Shown here: piece by piece, positions 1 through 5,824 of the stretch | Position numbering within the stretch: position 1 is the first letter of the stretch | Layout: every line of letters begins with the position of its first letter | Source of the DNA: Deferribacteraceae bacterium | Lineage (GTDB): Bacteria > Chrysiogenota > Deferribacteres > Deferribacterales > JAISNW01 | NCBI GenBank assembly: GCA_031278965.1 | Contig: JAITJJ010000008.1 | Coordinates: 1 to 9,472, forward strand | Direction of reading: 5' to 3' | DNA: 9,472 nucleotides | Made by a program: the position numbers and the translations under genes | Notes under the pieces: model-generated | What the model was told of the DNA's origin: nothing | The model's input: the letters and a program-made list of their open reading frames with translations, nothing else | Databases searched by the model: none

Positions 1-517
1 GGTGGCTTACGCTTCCCGGGAAGCTCTTACCGGTCGTTTTATAGATACTTCAAGGGATGATTTTCTCACCGCCTTGAATATAAGCGTATACTCCCTTATC
101 CATCTGGCGAATAGATCAGAACCACTGTTGAACGATAACAGCTCTGTTATTACGCTCACCTATTTCGGCGGAGAAAAGGTGGTTCAAAACTATAATGTTA
201 TGGGGGTTGCAAAGGCGGCTCTGGATTCCACCGTCCGCTATCTGGCAGTAAATCTCGGAACTCGCGGGATAAGGGTAAACGCTATCTCGCCCGGTCCGAT
301 TAAAACTCTGGCGGTGAGCGGTATAGGCGGGTTTCGCAGTATCTTTCCCGCCATAGAACATATAGCGCCGCTTCATAGATCGGTTAATATTGATGATTGC
401 GGCGGAGCGGCGGTCTATCTGGCAAGTGAACTTGGAAAAAATGTTACAGGAGAGATACTGCACGTGGACTCCGGTTTTAACATAATAGGGATCACTGCGG
501 CGCAAAAACCGGAATAA
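1..517 (+). CDS. fabI: Enoyl-[acyl-carrier-protein] reductase (NADH), FabI type, 5'-truncated
   Basis: FabI performs the last reduction of each fatty-acid elongation cycle, turning trans-2-enoyl-ACP into acyl-ACP with NAD(P)H in the cytoplasm. The frame is already open at the left edge, so this is the C-terminal ~171 residues of a protein that is usually about 260; the N-terminal cofactor-binding glycine motif lies outside. Counting from the codon at base 2, the catalytic signature is intact: Tyr54, then Tyr64 followed six residues later by Lys71 (YNVMGVAK), matching Tyr146/Tyr156/Lys163 of E. coli FabI. The downstream segments RVNAISPGPIKTLA and GEILHVDSGF are also typical of the family and separate it from general short-chain dehydrogenases such as FabG. 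The GTG at base 2 is an internal Val codon, not the true start. The gene converges on the peptidase gene that ends at 567. Identification is confident; nothing can be said about its promoter. Confidence 0.93.
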   Translation, partial: VAYASREALTGRFIDTSRDDFLTALNISVYSLIHLANRSEPLLNDNSSVITLTYFGGEKVVQNYNVMGVAKAALDSTVRYLAVNLGTRGIRVNAISPGPIKTLAVSGIGGFRSIFPAIEHIAPLHRSVNIDDCGGAAVYLASELGKNVTGEILHVDSGFNIIGITAAQKPE

Positions 518-521
518 CTGG

Positions 522-551
522 TTAAACGGGCGGTTGTTTAAACTATTTTTT
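522..551 (+). terminator. Weak intrinsic terminator candidate after fabI
   Basis: Five bases after the fabI stop, TTAAAC (522-527) and GTTTAA (536-541) can pair around an 8-base G-rich loop, and a run of six T follows at 546-551. The stem is short and A/T-rich, so it would be weak. A second imperfect hairpin (ACCGG/CTGGT, 508-522) overlaps the stop codon and competes with it. Placement between two convergent genes supports a terminator role. Confidence 0.38.
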
Positions 552-566
552 GCACACTTAGAATAT

Positions 567-1466
567 CTATTTTTTAGGGAGATATTTTACAGCATTTACG
601 GGATTCCCGTTGTATAGAACCTCATAGTGAAGGTGCGGCCCTGCGCTTCTCCCTGTGGAACCTGAAAGACAGATAGTATCTCCTTTTTTAACTATATCGC
701 CGGAATGCACCAAAAGTTTGCTGTTGTGGGCGTAGCGGGTAATATAGCCGAAACCGTGATCAATGGTTACCAGAAACCCGTAACCACTGCGCACCCCTGC
801 AAACACCACAATCCCATCCGCCGTTGCTTTTACAGGCATCCCTGTTTTTGATTCCAGATCCACTCCTTCATGAAAAGACGGAGTACCGGTGAATGGGGAA
901 CGGCGGAAGCCGAATTTACTTGTCACCTTTTCTGAAACGGTGGGCCAAATACTTGGGGTATGCGCCAATATCACGCTCTGCTCATCAAGGTATTTTATGA
1001 GCTCTTTATATTTTTTCTCTCTAAATGCCGTTTCAGTAGCCAAAGTATCTTTGAAAGACGCAAGTTCCGACAGATTGCCAGAACTGTTGGAAAGACGTTC
1101 AAAAAAAACGGCGGAATTTGTAATGCCGGACGTAAATTCTAGATAACTGTATCTATTATATATGCTCGGATCCGAAAATATCTCGCTTAAAAACGTTTCG
1201 CTGCCGGAAAGACGGTCTATAAGAATAGCTATCCTTTCTGCTGTTTCCTTCAACTCATGGGGTTCCAAAGTAAGGTGGATAGGTATTACGGCGGTTTGTT
1301 CCACGGTACTCTTAAACGCGGAGAGCTTGTAAAAAGCGGCGGCTGTCCCGACCAGCATCACAAATAGGAACACGGCAAAAATTATAAAAACAAAACCAGG
1401 CAGGCGGAAGGTAGGGCTGTTTTGCGTATAATCATTAGTATAAAAAGTGATGCAATAATATCTCAT
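567..1466 (-). CDS. Membrane-anchored M23 family (LytM/NlpD-like) metallopeptidase
   Basis: This is a 299-residue predicted peptidoglycan endopeptidase or amidase activator with one N-terminal membrane anchor. Residues ~23-45 form one hydrophobic segment after a short N-terminus, so the bulk should face the periplasm. Residues ~65-170 are probably helical and may serve as a spacer. The M23 domain fills ~183-299. All expected zinc and catalytic residues are visible: His199 and Asp203 (FHEGVD), His247 (RYAH), and His278 and His280 (GPHLHYE). It should therefore be an active enzyme rather than a degenerate EnvC/NlpD-type activator. The family cuts peptide cross-links in cell wall, and the exact bond cannot be predicted. 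GAGGT at 1479-1483 lies 12 bases before the ATG, a rather long spacing. The gene stands alone, convergent with fabI and divergent from rlmH. Domain assignment is firm; the biological role is inferred. Confidence 0.88.
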   Translation of the reverse strand: MRYYCITFYTNDYTQNSPTFRLPGFVFIIFAVFLFVMLVGTAAAFYKLSAFKSTVEQTAVIPIHLTLEPHELKETAERIAILIDRLSGSETFLSEIFSDPSIYNRYSYLEFTSGITNSAVFFERLSNSSGNLSELASFKDTLATETAFREKKYKELIKYLDEQSVILAHTPSIWPTVSEKVTSKFGFRRSPFTGTPSFHEGVDLESKTGMPVKATADGIVVFAGVRSGYGFLVTIDHGFGYITRYAHNSKLLVHSGDIVKKGDTICLSGSTGRSAGPHLHYEVLYNGNPVNAVKYLPKK

Positions 1467-1489
1467 CCGTGATTTGTGACCTCAGCGGG

Positions 1490-1498
1490 AGTATAGCA
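1490..1498 (-). promoter_or_regulatory. Extended -10 promoter candidate for the M23 peptidase gene
   Basis: On the minus strand the sequence TGCTATACT combines the TGn extension with a -10 hexamer (TATACT) matching 5 of 6 consensus bases. The -35 region is poor, as is usual for extended -10 promoters. Transcription would begin near 1483, giving a leader of only about 17 bases with the GAGGT ribosome-binding core at its very 5' end. Judged by eye only. Confidence 0.42.
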
Positions 1499-1580
1499 CA
1501 AAGAGGCAAATAATTAAAATATTTTTTCAGGGGAGGTTATAAAACGGGAGGTGGACAAGGAGCATATATTAACTTAATGT

Positions 1581-1612
1581 AAAGTTTTTTATGTCCCGAC
1601 ATTTTTAACTTT
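1581..1612. repeat. 32-bp imperfect dyad, possible operator
   Basis: The arms AAAGTT (1581-1586) and AACTTT (1607-1612), and the inner arms ATGTC (1591-1595) and GACAT (1598-1602), are perfectly symmetric about 1596.5. They are separated by unpaired T4 tracts on each side and a central CC. Twenty-two of 32 bases obey the symmetry, in two blocks about one helical turn apart. It lies 26 bases upstream of the predicted rlmH -35 and about 85 bases upstream of the M23 promoter candidate, so a dimeric regulator could act on either gene. No U-tract follows directly, so it is not a terminator. Confidence 0.4.
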
Positions 1613-1637
1613 GGAAGCAAAAGCAGCGAAATTTAGA

Positions 1638-1666
1638 TTGACAGTTCCAAAAATCTTATGTAGAAA
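1638..1666 (+). promoter_or_regulatory. Predicted sigma70-type promoter for rlmH-dksA
   Basis: A consensus -35 TTGACA (1638-1643) and a -10 TAGAAA (1661-1666, 4 of 6 matches) are separated by 17 bases. Transcription would start near 1673, about 34 bases before the rlmH ATG. Confidence 0.5.
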
Positions 1667-1706
1667 GTCAACGAAAGATTAAGGGGTCTCCCTTTTTAGC
1701 GGACTT

Positions 1707-2138
1707 ATGATTGAAACTGTTGTTATTTTGGAAGGAAAGAGCCGCAACGCAGAGGCTGTCCGTTGGTTCAACGAATACGCCAGGAGGCTTTCCGGCGCCC
1801 TAACTCTTGCGGAGTGGGGCGGAAGGAAGAAAGAGAGGCAGGAGAAGTTTTTTAACTCCCTCCCCCAAGATGCTCTGGTTGTATCCCTTGATGCCGCAGG
1901 GGTAAAGATGAACAGCTCTGCTTTTGCGAAACGGCTTTACGAACTTGAAAAACTATACCACAAACTATATATTTTTATAGGGGAAGCGGAGGGTCATTCG
2001 GAAACGGTTCTGTTGCGGGCTAGGGAGTGCTGGTCTCTTTCAGAGCTTACCTTTCCTTATGACATTGCCTTGATTGTGCTTTCTGAGCAGATATACCGCG
2101 CTGGCGCAATCAGAAGCAATCACCCATATCACAAGTAA
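1707..2138 (+). CDS. rlmH: 23S rRNA (pseudouridine1915-N3)-methyltransferase RlmH
   Basis: RlmH is a SPOUT-class enzyme that methylates N3 of pseudouridine 1915 in helix 69 of 23S rRNA, using S-adenosylmethionine on assembled 70S ribosomes. Family landmarks are the substrate-loop strand LVVSLDAAG (~57-65), the SAM-binding turn IGEAEG (91-96), the knot segment CWSLSELTFP (108-117) and the signature C-terminal tail RAGAIRSNHPYHK. The 143 residues are slightly short of the usual ~155. The turn is normally GGPEG or GGAEG; the Glu at position 93 in place of the second Gly is unusual. An in-frame stop at 1680-1682, with no other start codon in between, makes the ATG at 1707 the first available start. 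Its ribosome-binding site is weak (AGCGGA, three bases upstream), while AGGGG lies 21 bases away. dksA follows after 14 bases, so the two probably share a transcript. Confidence 0.9.
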   Translation: MIETVVILEGKSRNAEAVRWFNEYARRLSGALTLAEWGGRKKERQEKFFNSLPQDALVVSLDAAGVKMNSSAFAKRLYELEKLYHKLYIFIGEAEGHSETVLLRARECWSLSELTFPYDIALIVLSEQIYRAGAIRSNHPYHK

Positions 2139-2152
2139 CACGGAGGCAGGTG

Positions 2153-2515
2153 ATGACAGATGAACGCAAAGAGTATTTTAAACAGAAGTTGCTGAAACTT
2201 AAAGCGGAACTAATCACCCAGTTAAACGAGCGTTATAACGAATCTTTAAGTTTCGGCAATGACGGCGCTCAGGATTCCTGCGATGAAGCATATAATATAT
2301 ATAGTCGTAATCTGGTTTTAGGGAAGGTTGAAACGGATGCTTTAAAGCTGCAGCTTGTTGAACAGGCTCTTATGCGCATTACAGATGACACCTACGGTAT
2401 CTGCCAGGATTGTGAGGATGAGATTGATGAACGCCGTCTTGAAATTGTTCCCTTCGCCCGGTTTTGCCTGTCTTGCAAGAGTGAGCTGGAAAAGAAAGGG
2501 TTGGTGAAGATATAG
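2153..2515 (+). CDS. dksA: DksA/TraR family zinc-finger transcription factor
   Basis: DksA-type proteins insert a coiled coil into the RNA polymerase secondary channel and, with ppGpp, retune rRNA and amino-acid promoters. The 120-residue protein has a charged helical N-terminal half, and numbered from ATG 2153 its tip carries DSCDEA (41-46), which satisfies the DxxDxA motif needed for DksA function. A C4 zinc finger follows, with CQDC and FCLSC spaced 17 residues apart. It is shorter than E. coli DksA (151), mainly through the missing N-terminal extension. GGAGG at 2142-2146 is six bases before ATG 2153 but only three before the in-frame GTG at 2150, so the ATG is preferred. It lies just behind rlmH. 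Whether it is a true ppGpp-cofactor or a TraR-like protein acting alone cannot be told from sequence; the intact acidic pair favours DksA-like action. Confidence 0.85.
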   Translation: MTDERKEYFKQKLLKLKAELITQLNERYNESLSFGNDGAQDSCDEAYNIYSRNLVLGKVETDALKLQLVEQALMRITDDTYGICQDCEDEIDERRLEIVPFARFCLSCKSELEKKGLVKI

Positions 2516-2584
2516 TATTTTTGGAGCGCTTAAAAATTTCCCCGGCAGCGTTTATCGTTGTATCAATCCGTTTAGCCGCGCCCC

Positions 2585-2612
2585 TTGACAACCTTTTAAT
2601 ATACCTTATAGA
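2585..2612 (+). promoter_or_regulatory. Predicted promoter for tgt, possibly producing a leaderless mRNA
   Basis: TTGACA (2585-2590), a perfect -35, and TATAGA (2607-2612, 4 of 6) are separated by 16 bases. The start site would fall near 2618-2620, only two to four bases before the tgt ATG at 2622. The sequence before that ATG has no Shine-Dalgarno match, which agrees with leaderless or SD-independent initiation. Confidence 0.5.
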
Positions 2613-2621
2613 TCTTTAATT

Positions 2622-3755
2622 ATGAGCAAGATTTTTTCCATAATTGGGCGTGACAAGCGGGCGCGGGCGGGAGAGGTTCAAACGATTCACGGTGTTTTCC
2701 CAACCCCTGCCTTTATGCCTGTGGGTACCCTCGCCTCTGTTAAAACCTTGTCTCCCGTTGATCTTGATGATTGCGGGACGGATATAATCTTATCAAACGC
2801 CTATCACCTTTCCATCCGTCCGGGGGAAGATATTATAGCCCGTTTCGGCGGGGTTGGTTCTTTTATGGGGTGGAGGAGGCCGATTTTAACGGATAGCGGG
2901 GGTTTTCAAGTCTTTAGCCTCGCGGAACGCCGTAAAATCAGCGAAGAAGGGGTTATATTCCGCTCCCATCTGGACGGTTCCCTTCTTAACTTCACTCCTG
3001 AGCGATCTGTGGAGATACAGGAGAAGCTCTTTTCCTCTGTCATTATGTGTTTTGATGAATGCGTTTCAAGCCCTGCGGATAAGGAGTATGTGGCAAACTC
3101 CCTGGAGCGGACAATCCGTTGGGGGCTACGGTGCAAAGCGGCAAAGAGAGATAATGGACAGCTTCTCTTTGGGATCGTTCAGGGGGGAACTTACCTTGAT
3201 TTAAGGGGCATAAGCGCTGAAAAAACCGTAATGTCAGGTTTTGACGGGTATGCTATAGGCGGGTTAAGCGTAGGCGAGTCTCAGAGCGTTATGTATGAGG
3301 TGGCAGATTACACAGCGGGGCTTTTGCCAGAGGATTCCCCACGTTATCTAATGGGGGTGGGCACGCCGGAGGATATTTTAACGGGAATCTCCTGCGGAAT
3401 AGATATGTTTGACTGTGTTATGCCCACCCGCAACGCGCGCAACGGGCTGCTTTTCACATCCAAAGGAAAACTTCATATTAAAAGAAAAGAATATGAAAAA
3501 AGCGACCTCCCCGTAGACAGCGTCTGCAACTGTTACGCTTGTAAAAATTTCTCACTCGGCTATCTGCGTCACATTTATAAAGCAGGCGAGATATTGGCGC
3601 TCCGCTTAAATACGATTCATAATCTCACCCACTACCTTTCTCTTGTAAAAGGCGCAAGGAGCGCCATTATAGAGCATACTTTTGATGACTATAAGAGGGA
3701 GTATTTGCATAAAACTGCCCGTGGCGACGGAGGAGAGCATATAAATGACAGCTGA
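2622..3755 (+). CDS. tgt: tRNA-guanine transglycosylase (queuine tRNA-ribosyltransferase)
   Basis: Tgt swaps guanine-34 in the anticodon of Tyr, His, Asn and Asp tRNAs for preQ1, the committed step of queuosine insertion. The 377-residue length is that of bacterial Tgt. Asp91 (TDSGGFQVFSL) is the expected general acid/base and Asp264 (DMFDCVMPTRNARNG) the nucleophile. FDEC at 144-147 and VQGG at 186-189 line the base pocket. Cys302, Cys304, Cys307 and His333 form the zinc site; the nucleophile and zinc-ligand numbers coincide with those of E. coli Tgt. The start MSKIFSIIG fits family N-termini, although no ribosome-binding site precedes it. No other queuosine gene (queA, queC-F) is present here. 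The small DUF493 gene follows 36 bases after the stop and may be cotranscribed. Confidence 0.97.
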   Translation: MSKIFSIIGRDKRARAGEVQTIHGVFPTPAFMPVGTLASVKTLSPVDLDDCGTDIILSNAYHLSIRPGEDIIARFGGVGSFMGWRRPILTDSGGFQVFSLAERRKISEEGVIFRSHLDGSLLNFTPERSVEIQEKLFSSVIMCFDECVSSPADKEYVANSLERTIRWGLRCKAAKRDNGQLLFGIVQGGTYLDLRGISAEKTVMSGFDGYAIGGLSVGESQSVMYEVADYTAGLLPEDSPRYLMGVGTPEDILTGISCGIDMFDCVMPTRNARNGLLFTSKGKLHIKRKEYEKSDLPVDSVCNCYACKNFSLGYLRHIYKAGEILALRLNTIHNLTHYLSLVKGARSAIIEHTFDDYKREYLHKTARGDGGEHINDS

Positions 3756-3791
3756 TTTAATCCTATTGGGATATTTGTGCAAGGCGGACAG

Positions 3792-4034
3792 ATGAAAAAG
3801 TTATTAAAATTCCCTCTGGATTATACCTTTAAGATTATCGGCGAGGATACTCCGCCTTTTTGCAGCGCAGTGGAAGAAATCTTTAGCCCTTATGGTAAGA
3901 GTGCTTTAATGGAAGCGAGACAGAAGGGGAAGTATATAAGCTATTCGGTAACACTATATCTGAAAGATTATTCCGAGCTTGAGGGGATATATGCCGCTGT
4001 GTCTAAAGCGGAAGGATTGAAGTTTTATATTTAG
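3792..4034 (+). CDS. DUF493 (YbeD-like) small protein
   Basis: This 80-residue protein begins MKKLLKFPLDYTFKIIG and contains KGKYISYSVTLYL and a closing GLKFYI strand. That is the pattern of the DUF493/YbeD family (E. coli YbeD, 87 aa), which adopts a small ACT-like alpha/beta fold. Its function is not established; a regulatory or ligand-binding role is only inferred from the fold. The ATG at 3792 is preferred because it aligns with family N-termini and has a GGCGG core (3783-3787) four bases upstream. An in-frame GTG at 3777, with GGGA five bases upstream, would add five residues and cannot be excluded. It probably shares the tgt transcript. In proteobacteria ybeD sits by lipB and dacA, so this position beside tgt is different. 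Confidence 0.72.
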   Translation: MKKLLKFPLDYTFKIIGEDTPPFCSAVEEIFSPYGKSALMEARQKGKYISYSVTLYLKDYSELEGIYAAVSKAEGLKFYI

Positions 4035-4240
4035 GCCTCCGGCTCTGATTCAAAAATGTAAGTTGCCCGTGACTTTCCCGCAAACATCACAGCCAGCCGC
4101 CAATTCTTAACTACAATAAAAGCACGAAAGTGTGGCGCAAATCGTGAAAGCGGAAGTTTATGATTTACTATAAAGATACAGCAAATAACCCTGTTTTTGC
4201 GGGCTTTCAGCGGCTATCCGTGCAACTGCTGGCTATCCTT
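4035..4240. other. Convergent spacer with no recognised gene
   Basis: Both flanking genes point into this stretch. I see no gene, RNA family or mobile-element end. Minor structure includes CCCGCAAA (4077-4084) inverted at TTTGCGGG (4196-4203), a CACGA/TCGTG pair around 4123-4146, and two GGCTATCC copies at 4212-4219 and 4231-4238. None is strong enough to name. It could host a small RNA or be the worn remnant of an older gene. Confidence 0.5.
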
Positions 4241-4279
4241 TAAAAGAGAGCACCCCGCACGGGGTATGCGGGGTGCTCT
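4241..4279 (-). terminator. Strong intrinsic terminator of the sigma factor gene
   Basis: A perfect 12-bp, G/C-rich stem pairs AGAGCACCCCGC (4247-4258) with GCGGGGTGCTCT (4268-4279) around a 9-base loop. Read on the minus strand it ends in CTTTTA, the U-tract expected of a rho-independent terminator, 41 bases after the sigma gene stop. On the plus strand no T-run follows, so it should mainly serve the minus strand, though the hairpin may also protect the plus-strand transcript end. Confidence 0.78.
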
Positions 4280-4320
4280 ATCTAGGAGGTTATGTATCGA
4301 AACTTGAGGTTCCGGGTATT

Positions 4321-5247
4321 TTAGCTAGCCAGATATGCTTGCAACTTTAGTTGAACAGCTCTCTTTTTCAACTTTTCAAGCGCTCTTGATTCTATCTGGC
4401 GGACACGTTCTCTGCTTATTCCAAACTTTTTTCCAAGCTCTTCCAAAGTTTTTTCTTCCCTTCCGCATAAACCGTAACGTTGGTTTATTATATCAATCTC
4501 TCTAGGGTCAAGCTCATCTACCATATCGCTGACCGCTTGCTCAAGGCTGTTTCTAATTATCCTGTCCTCAGTGCTTTCGTCTTCGCTCTTGAGGTTTGAA
4601 ACAAACATTCGCTCCTCGCCTTCTCTTATAGGTGTTTCAAGAGAGAGGCACTGTTTGAACGTATTTGTTATATCAGAGAGTTCCTTTTCTTTTATCCCCA
4701 ATTCATCTGCAACTTCCCAAACAGTAGGTTCCCTCTGTAACTTTTGGCGGAGACGGTTATTAATCTTTCCCCTCTTATATGCCGTCTGTGCTTGCTTCAG
4801 CGGCAGCCTTATCACTCCTGACTGCTCGGCAATTCCCTGAAAAATATATTGCCTTATCCACCAAACCGCGTAGGTAATAAACTTTACTCCTTTCGCAGGA
4901 TCATAGCGTTTTGCCGCTTCCACCAAACCAAGGTTGCCCTGATTTATCAGATCCTCCAAAGGCAACCCAAAATTGCGGTATTTATTTGCTATGCTCACCA
5001 CAAACTTTAAGTTGGCCTCAATAAGTTTATCAAAAGCCTTCTTTGTTTCTCTATTCTTTGCGTGGCGCATAATATGCCCTAGCTTCTGCTCCTCTTCCAA
5101 GGCAAGCGGTTTGCAATCGGAAATGCGCTTCATATAGGCATTTACAGAGGTTTCCAATTCGCTCTCTTGCTTTAAATCTTTTTCTTCCGCTTCTTCAACC
5201 TCTTCTATTCCCGCTTCCATATATTCATAATCCATTTTCTTTTCCAT
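4321..5247 (-). CDS. RNA polymerase sigma factor, sigma70 family (primary-like, no region 1.1)
   Basis: This 308-residue sigma factor directs core polymerase to promoters. Residues 1-30 are strongly acidic and replace region 1.1. Region 1.2 spans ~31-65. Region 2 spans ~71-147, with the core-binding segment DLINQGNLGLVEAAKRYDP and the promoter-melting segment FITYAVWWIRQ. Region 3 spans ~150-225. Region 4 spans ~235-300, with the -35-reading helix-turn-helix TLEELGKKFGISRERVRQIE. The Trp pair and Gln that read the -10 are kept (WWIRQ), but the position equal to E. coli Thr440 is Phe136. Short RpoD proteins of this layout are primary sigmas in Bacteroidetes and some other phyla; in others they are group 2 (RpoS-like), and sequence alone does not decide. 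The ATG at 5247 follows AAGGGTGAGAG; ATG 5235 is an alternative. The gene ends in a strong terminator. Confidence 0.92.
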   Translation of the reverse strand: MEKKMDYEYMEAGIEEVEEAEEKDLKQESELETSVNAYMKRISDCKPLALEEEQKLGHIMRHAKNRETKKAFDKLIEANLKFVVSIANKYRNFGLPLEDLINQGNLGLVEAAKRYDPAKGVKFITYAVWWIRQYIFQGIAEQSGVIRLPLKQAQTAYKRGKINNRLRQKLQREPTVWEVADELGIKEKELSDITNTFKQCLSLETPIREGEERMFVSNLKSEDESTEDRIIRNSLEQAVSDMVDELDPREIDIINQRYGLCGREEKTLEELGKKFGISRERVRQIESRALEKLKKRAVQLKLQAYLAS

Positions 5248-5309
5248 CTCTCACCCTTACGATTTTAAAGACAGGAGATTCTTAAAAAAGTTCAGAATAA
5301 TTTATCTTG

Positions 5310-5337
5310 ATTTTAGCATGACGGCGATTCTTGAGAA
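5310..5337 (-). promoter_or_regulatory. Predicted extended -10 promoter of the sigma factor gene
   Basis: On the minus strand TGCTAAAAT (5318-5310) gives an extended -10 with 5 of 6 consensus bases. A -35-like TTCTCA (5337-5332, 4 of 6) lies 16 bases upstream. Transcription would start near 5303, leaving a leader of ~55 bases. It lies in the 119-base gap between the lipoprotein stop and the sigma ATG. Confidence 0.45.
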
Positions 5338-5366
5338 GCGCATTTAATTAATGAGAACAGATAAAT

Positions 5367-5744
5367 CTATTGCGGCCACTCGGACAATTGTTCCCCGTAA
5401 TCCACCAATTCCTGAGTAACGCTGTGATCCGGACTCCCGGAAGCAACTGCATCGGGTTCTGAAGTCTGTGTTTCCTCGTAACATTCATAGATATTAAGGT
5501 AAGAGAAGAGAACCCCGGAAAAGTAGCTCTGCGCCTGCCCAAACATAGATGCGTCGTTCTCGCTGCCGGTTTTTCTGACACAGCCAAAACCGCTTACCGT
5601 GCCGGGCGGAGGTTCGTTTATAATGATGTTTTCCTCTCCCGTATCAAAAGTTTGAGCTTCTTCAGCGCCTCCGGAACTATTTTTTGGGAAAAGTTGACAG
5701 CTGACTAAAAAAAGAAATATAATCAGCATTGCAACACTACGCAT
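5367..5744 (-). CDS. Small lipoprotein of unknown function
   Basis: This 125-residue protein has a signal peptide of the lipoprotein class: a short charged start (MRS), a hydrophobic core (VAMLIIFLF) and the lipobox LVSC, with Cys16 as the lipidated residue. The mature part is acidic, rich in Ser, Gly and Glu, and mostly looks unstructured at both ends. Residues ~65-90 (MFGQAQSYFSGVLFSYLNIY) could form one helix, and two further cysteines (55 and 88) might pair in the periplasm. I do not recognise the family. The residue after the lipid cysteine is Gln, not Asp, so inner-membrane retention is not predicted by the E. coli rule. A strong ribosome-binding site (GGGGAGGAGA) lies just before the ATG. 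It sits between the sulfur operon and the sigma gene on the same strand, but each neighbour is about 80-120 bases away. Confidence 0.72.
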   Translation of the reverse strand: MRSVAMLIIFLFLVSCQLFPKNSSGGAEEAQTFDTGEENIIINEPPPGTVSGFGCVRKTGSENDASMFGQAQSYFSGVLFSYLNIYECYEETQTSEPDAVASGSPDHSVTQELVDYGEQLSEWPQ

Positions 5745-5764
5745 ATCTCCTCCCCGTCAAAAAT

Positions 5765-5793
5765 ATTCTAATCTAACTAAACGAAATATGCAA
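5765..5793 (-). promoter_or_regulatory. Weak promoter candidate for the lipoprotein gene
   Basis: On the minus strand TAGAAT (5770-5765, 5 of 6) is preceded by TTGCAT (5793-5788, 3 of 6) at 17 bases. An overlapping pair, TTGTCT and TAGATT, also spaced by 17, is an equal alternative. The 80-base gap to cysG shows no clear terminator, so read-through from the sulfur operon is possible. Confidence 0.3.
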
Positions 5794-5824
5794 GACAAAA
5801 TTGATAAAGCCCTGTGAACAGCGG

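Larger units (their letters stand above)
1467..1706. other. Divergent intergenic region between the M23 gene and rlmH
   Basis: The 240-base spacer contains no convincing gene. It holds a minus-strand extended -10 candidate (1490-1498), a G-rich stretch with two GGGAGGT copies (1531-1537, 1546-1552) plus AAGGAG (1557-1562), a 32-bp dyad element (1581-1612) and a plus-strand promoter candidate (1638-1666). The ribosome-binding-site-like G-rich stretch is not followed by a usable reading frame. Confidence 0.6.

Noticed and set aside
116..505. A long antisense frame within fabI
   Set aside because: It runs opposite conserved FabI catalytic motifs and has no recognisable protein features.
1530..1577. 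Three Shine-Dalgarno-like cores and a GTG-started eight-codon frame in the rlmH upstream region
   Set aside because: The GTG abuts its own GGGAG without spacing and the frame ends after eight codons; no plausible leader peptide emerges.
2517..2537. ATTTTT/AAAAAT inverted arms around AGCGCT just after dksA
   Set aside because: The stem is only six A/T pairs with no following T-run, so it does not qualify as a terminator.
4077..4203. CCCGCAAA and TTTGCGGG as possible ends of a small inserted element
   Set aside because: An eight-base inverted pair is expected by chance in a spacer of this size, and no target-site duplication is visible.
4292..4324. AGGAGG (4284-4289) followed by ATG and a ten-codon reading frame on the plus strand
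   Set aside because: Spacing of two bases is too short, the peptide is tiny, and the site lies in the 3' region of the opposite-strand sigma gene.
5795..5824. CTGTTCACAG near the cysG stop as a terminator hairpin
   Set aside because: The loop would be only two bases and the stem four pairs; the T-rich stretch after it is interrupted.
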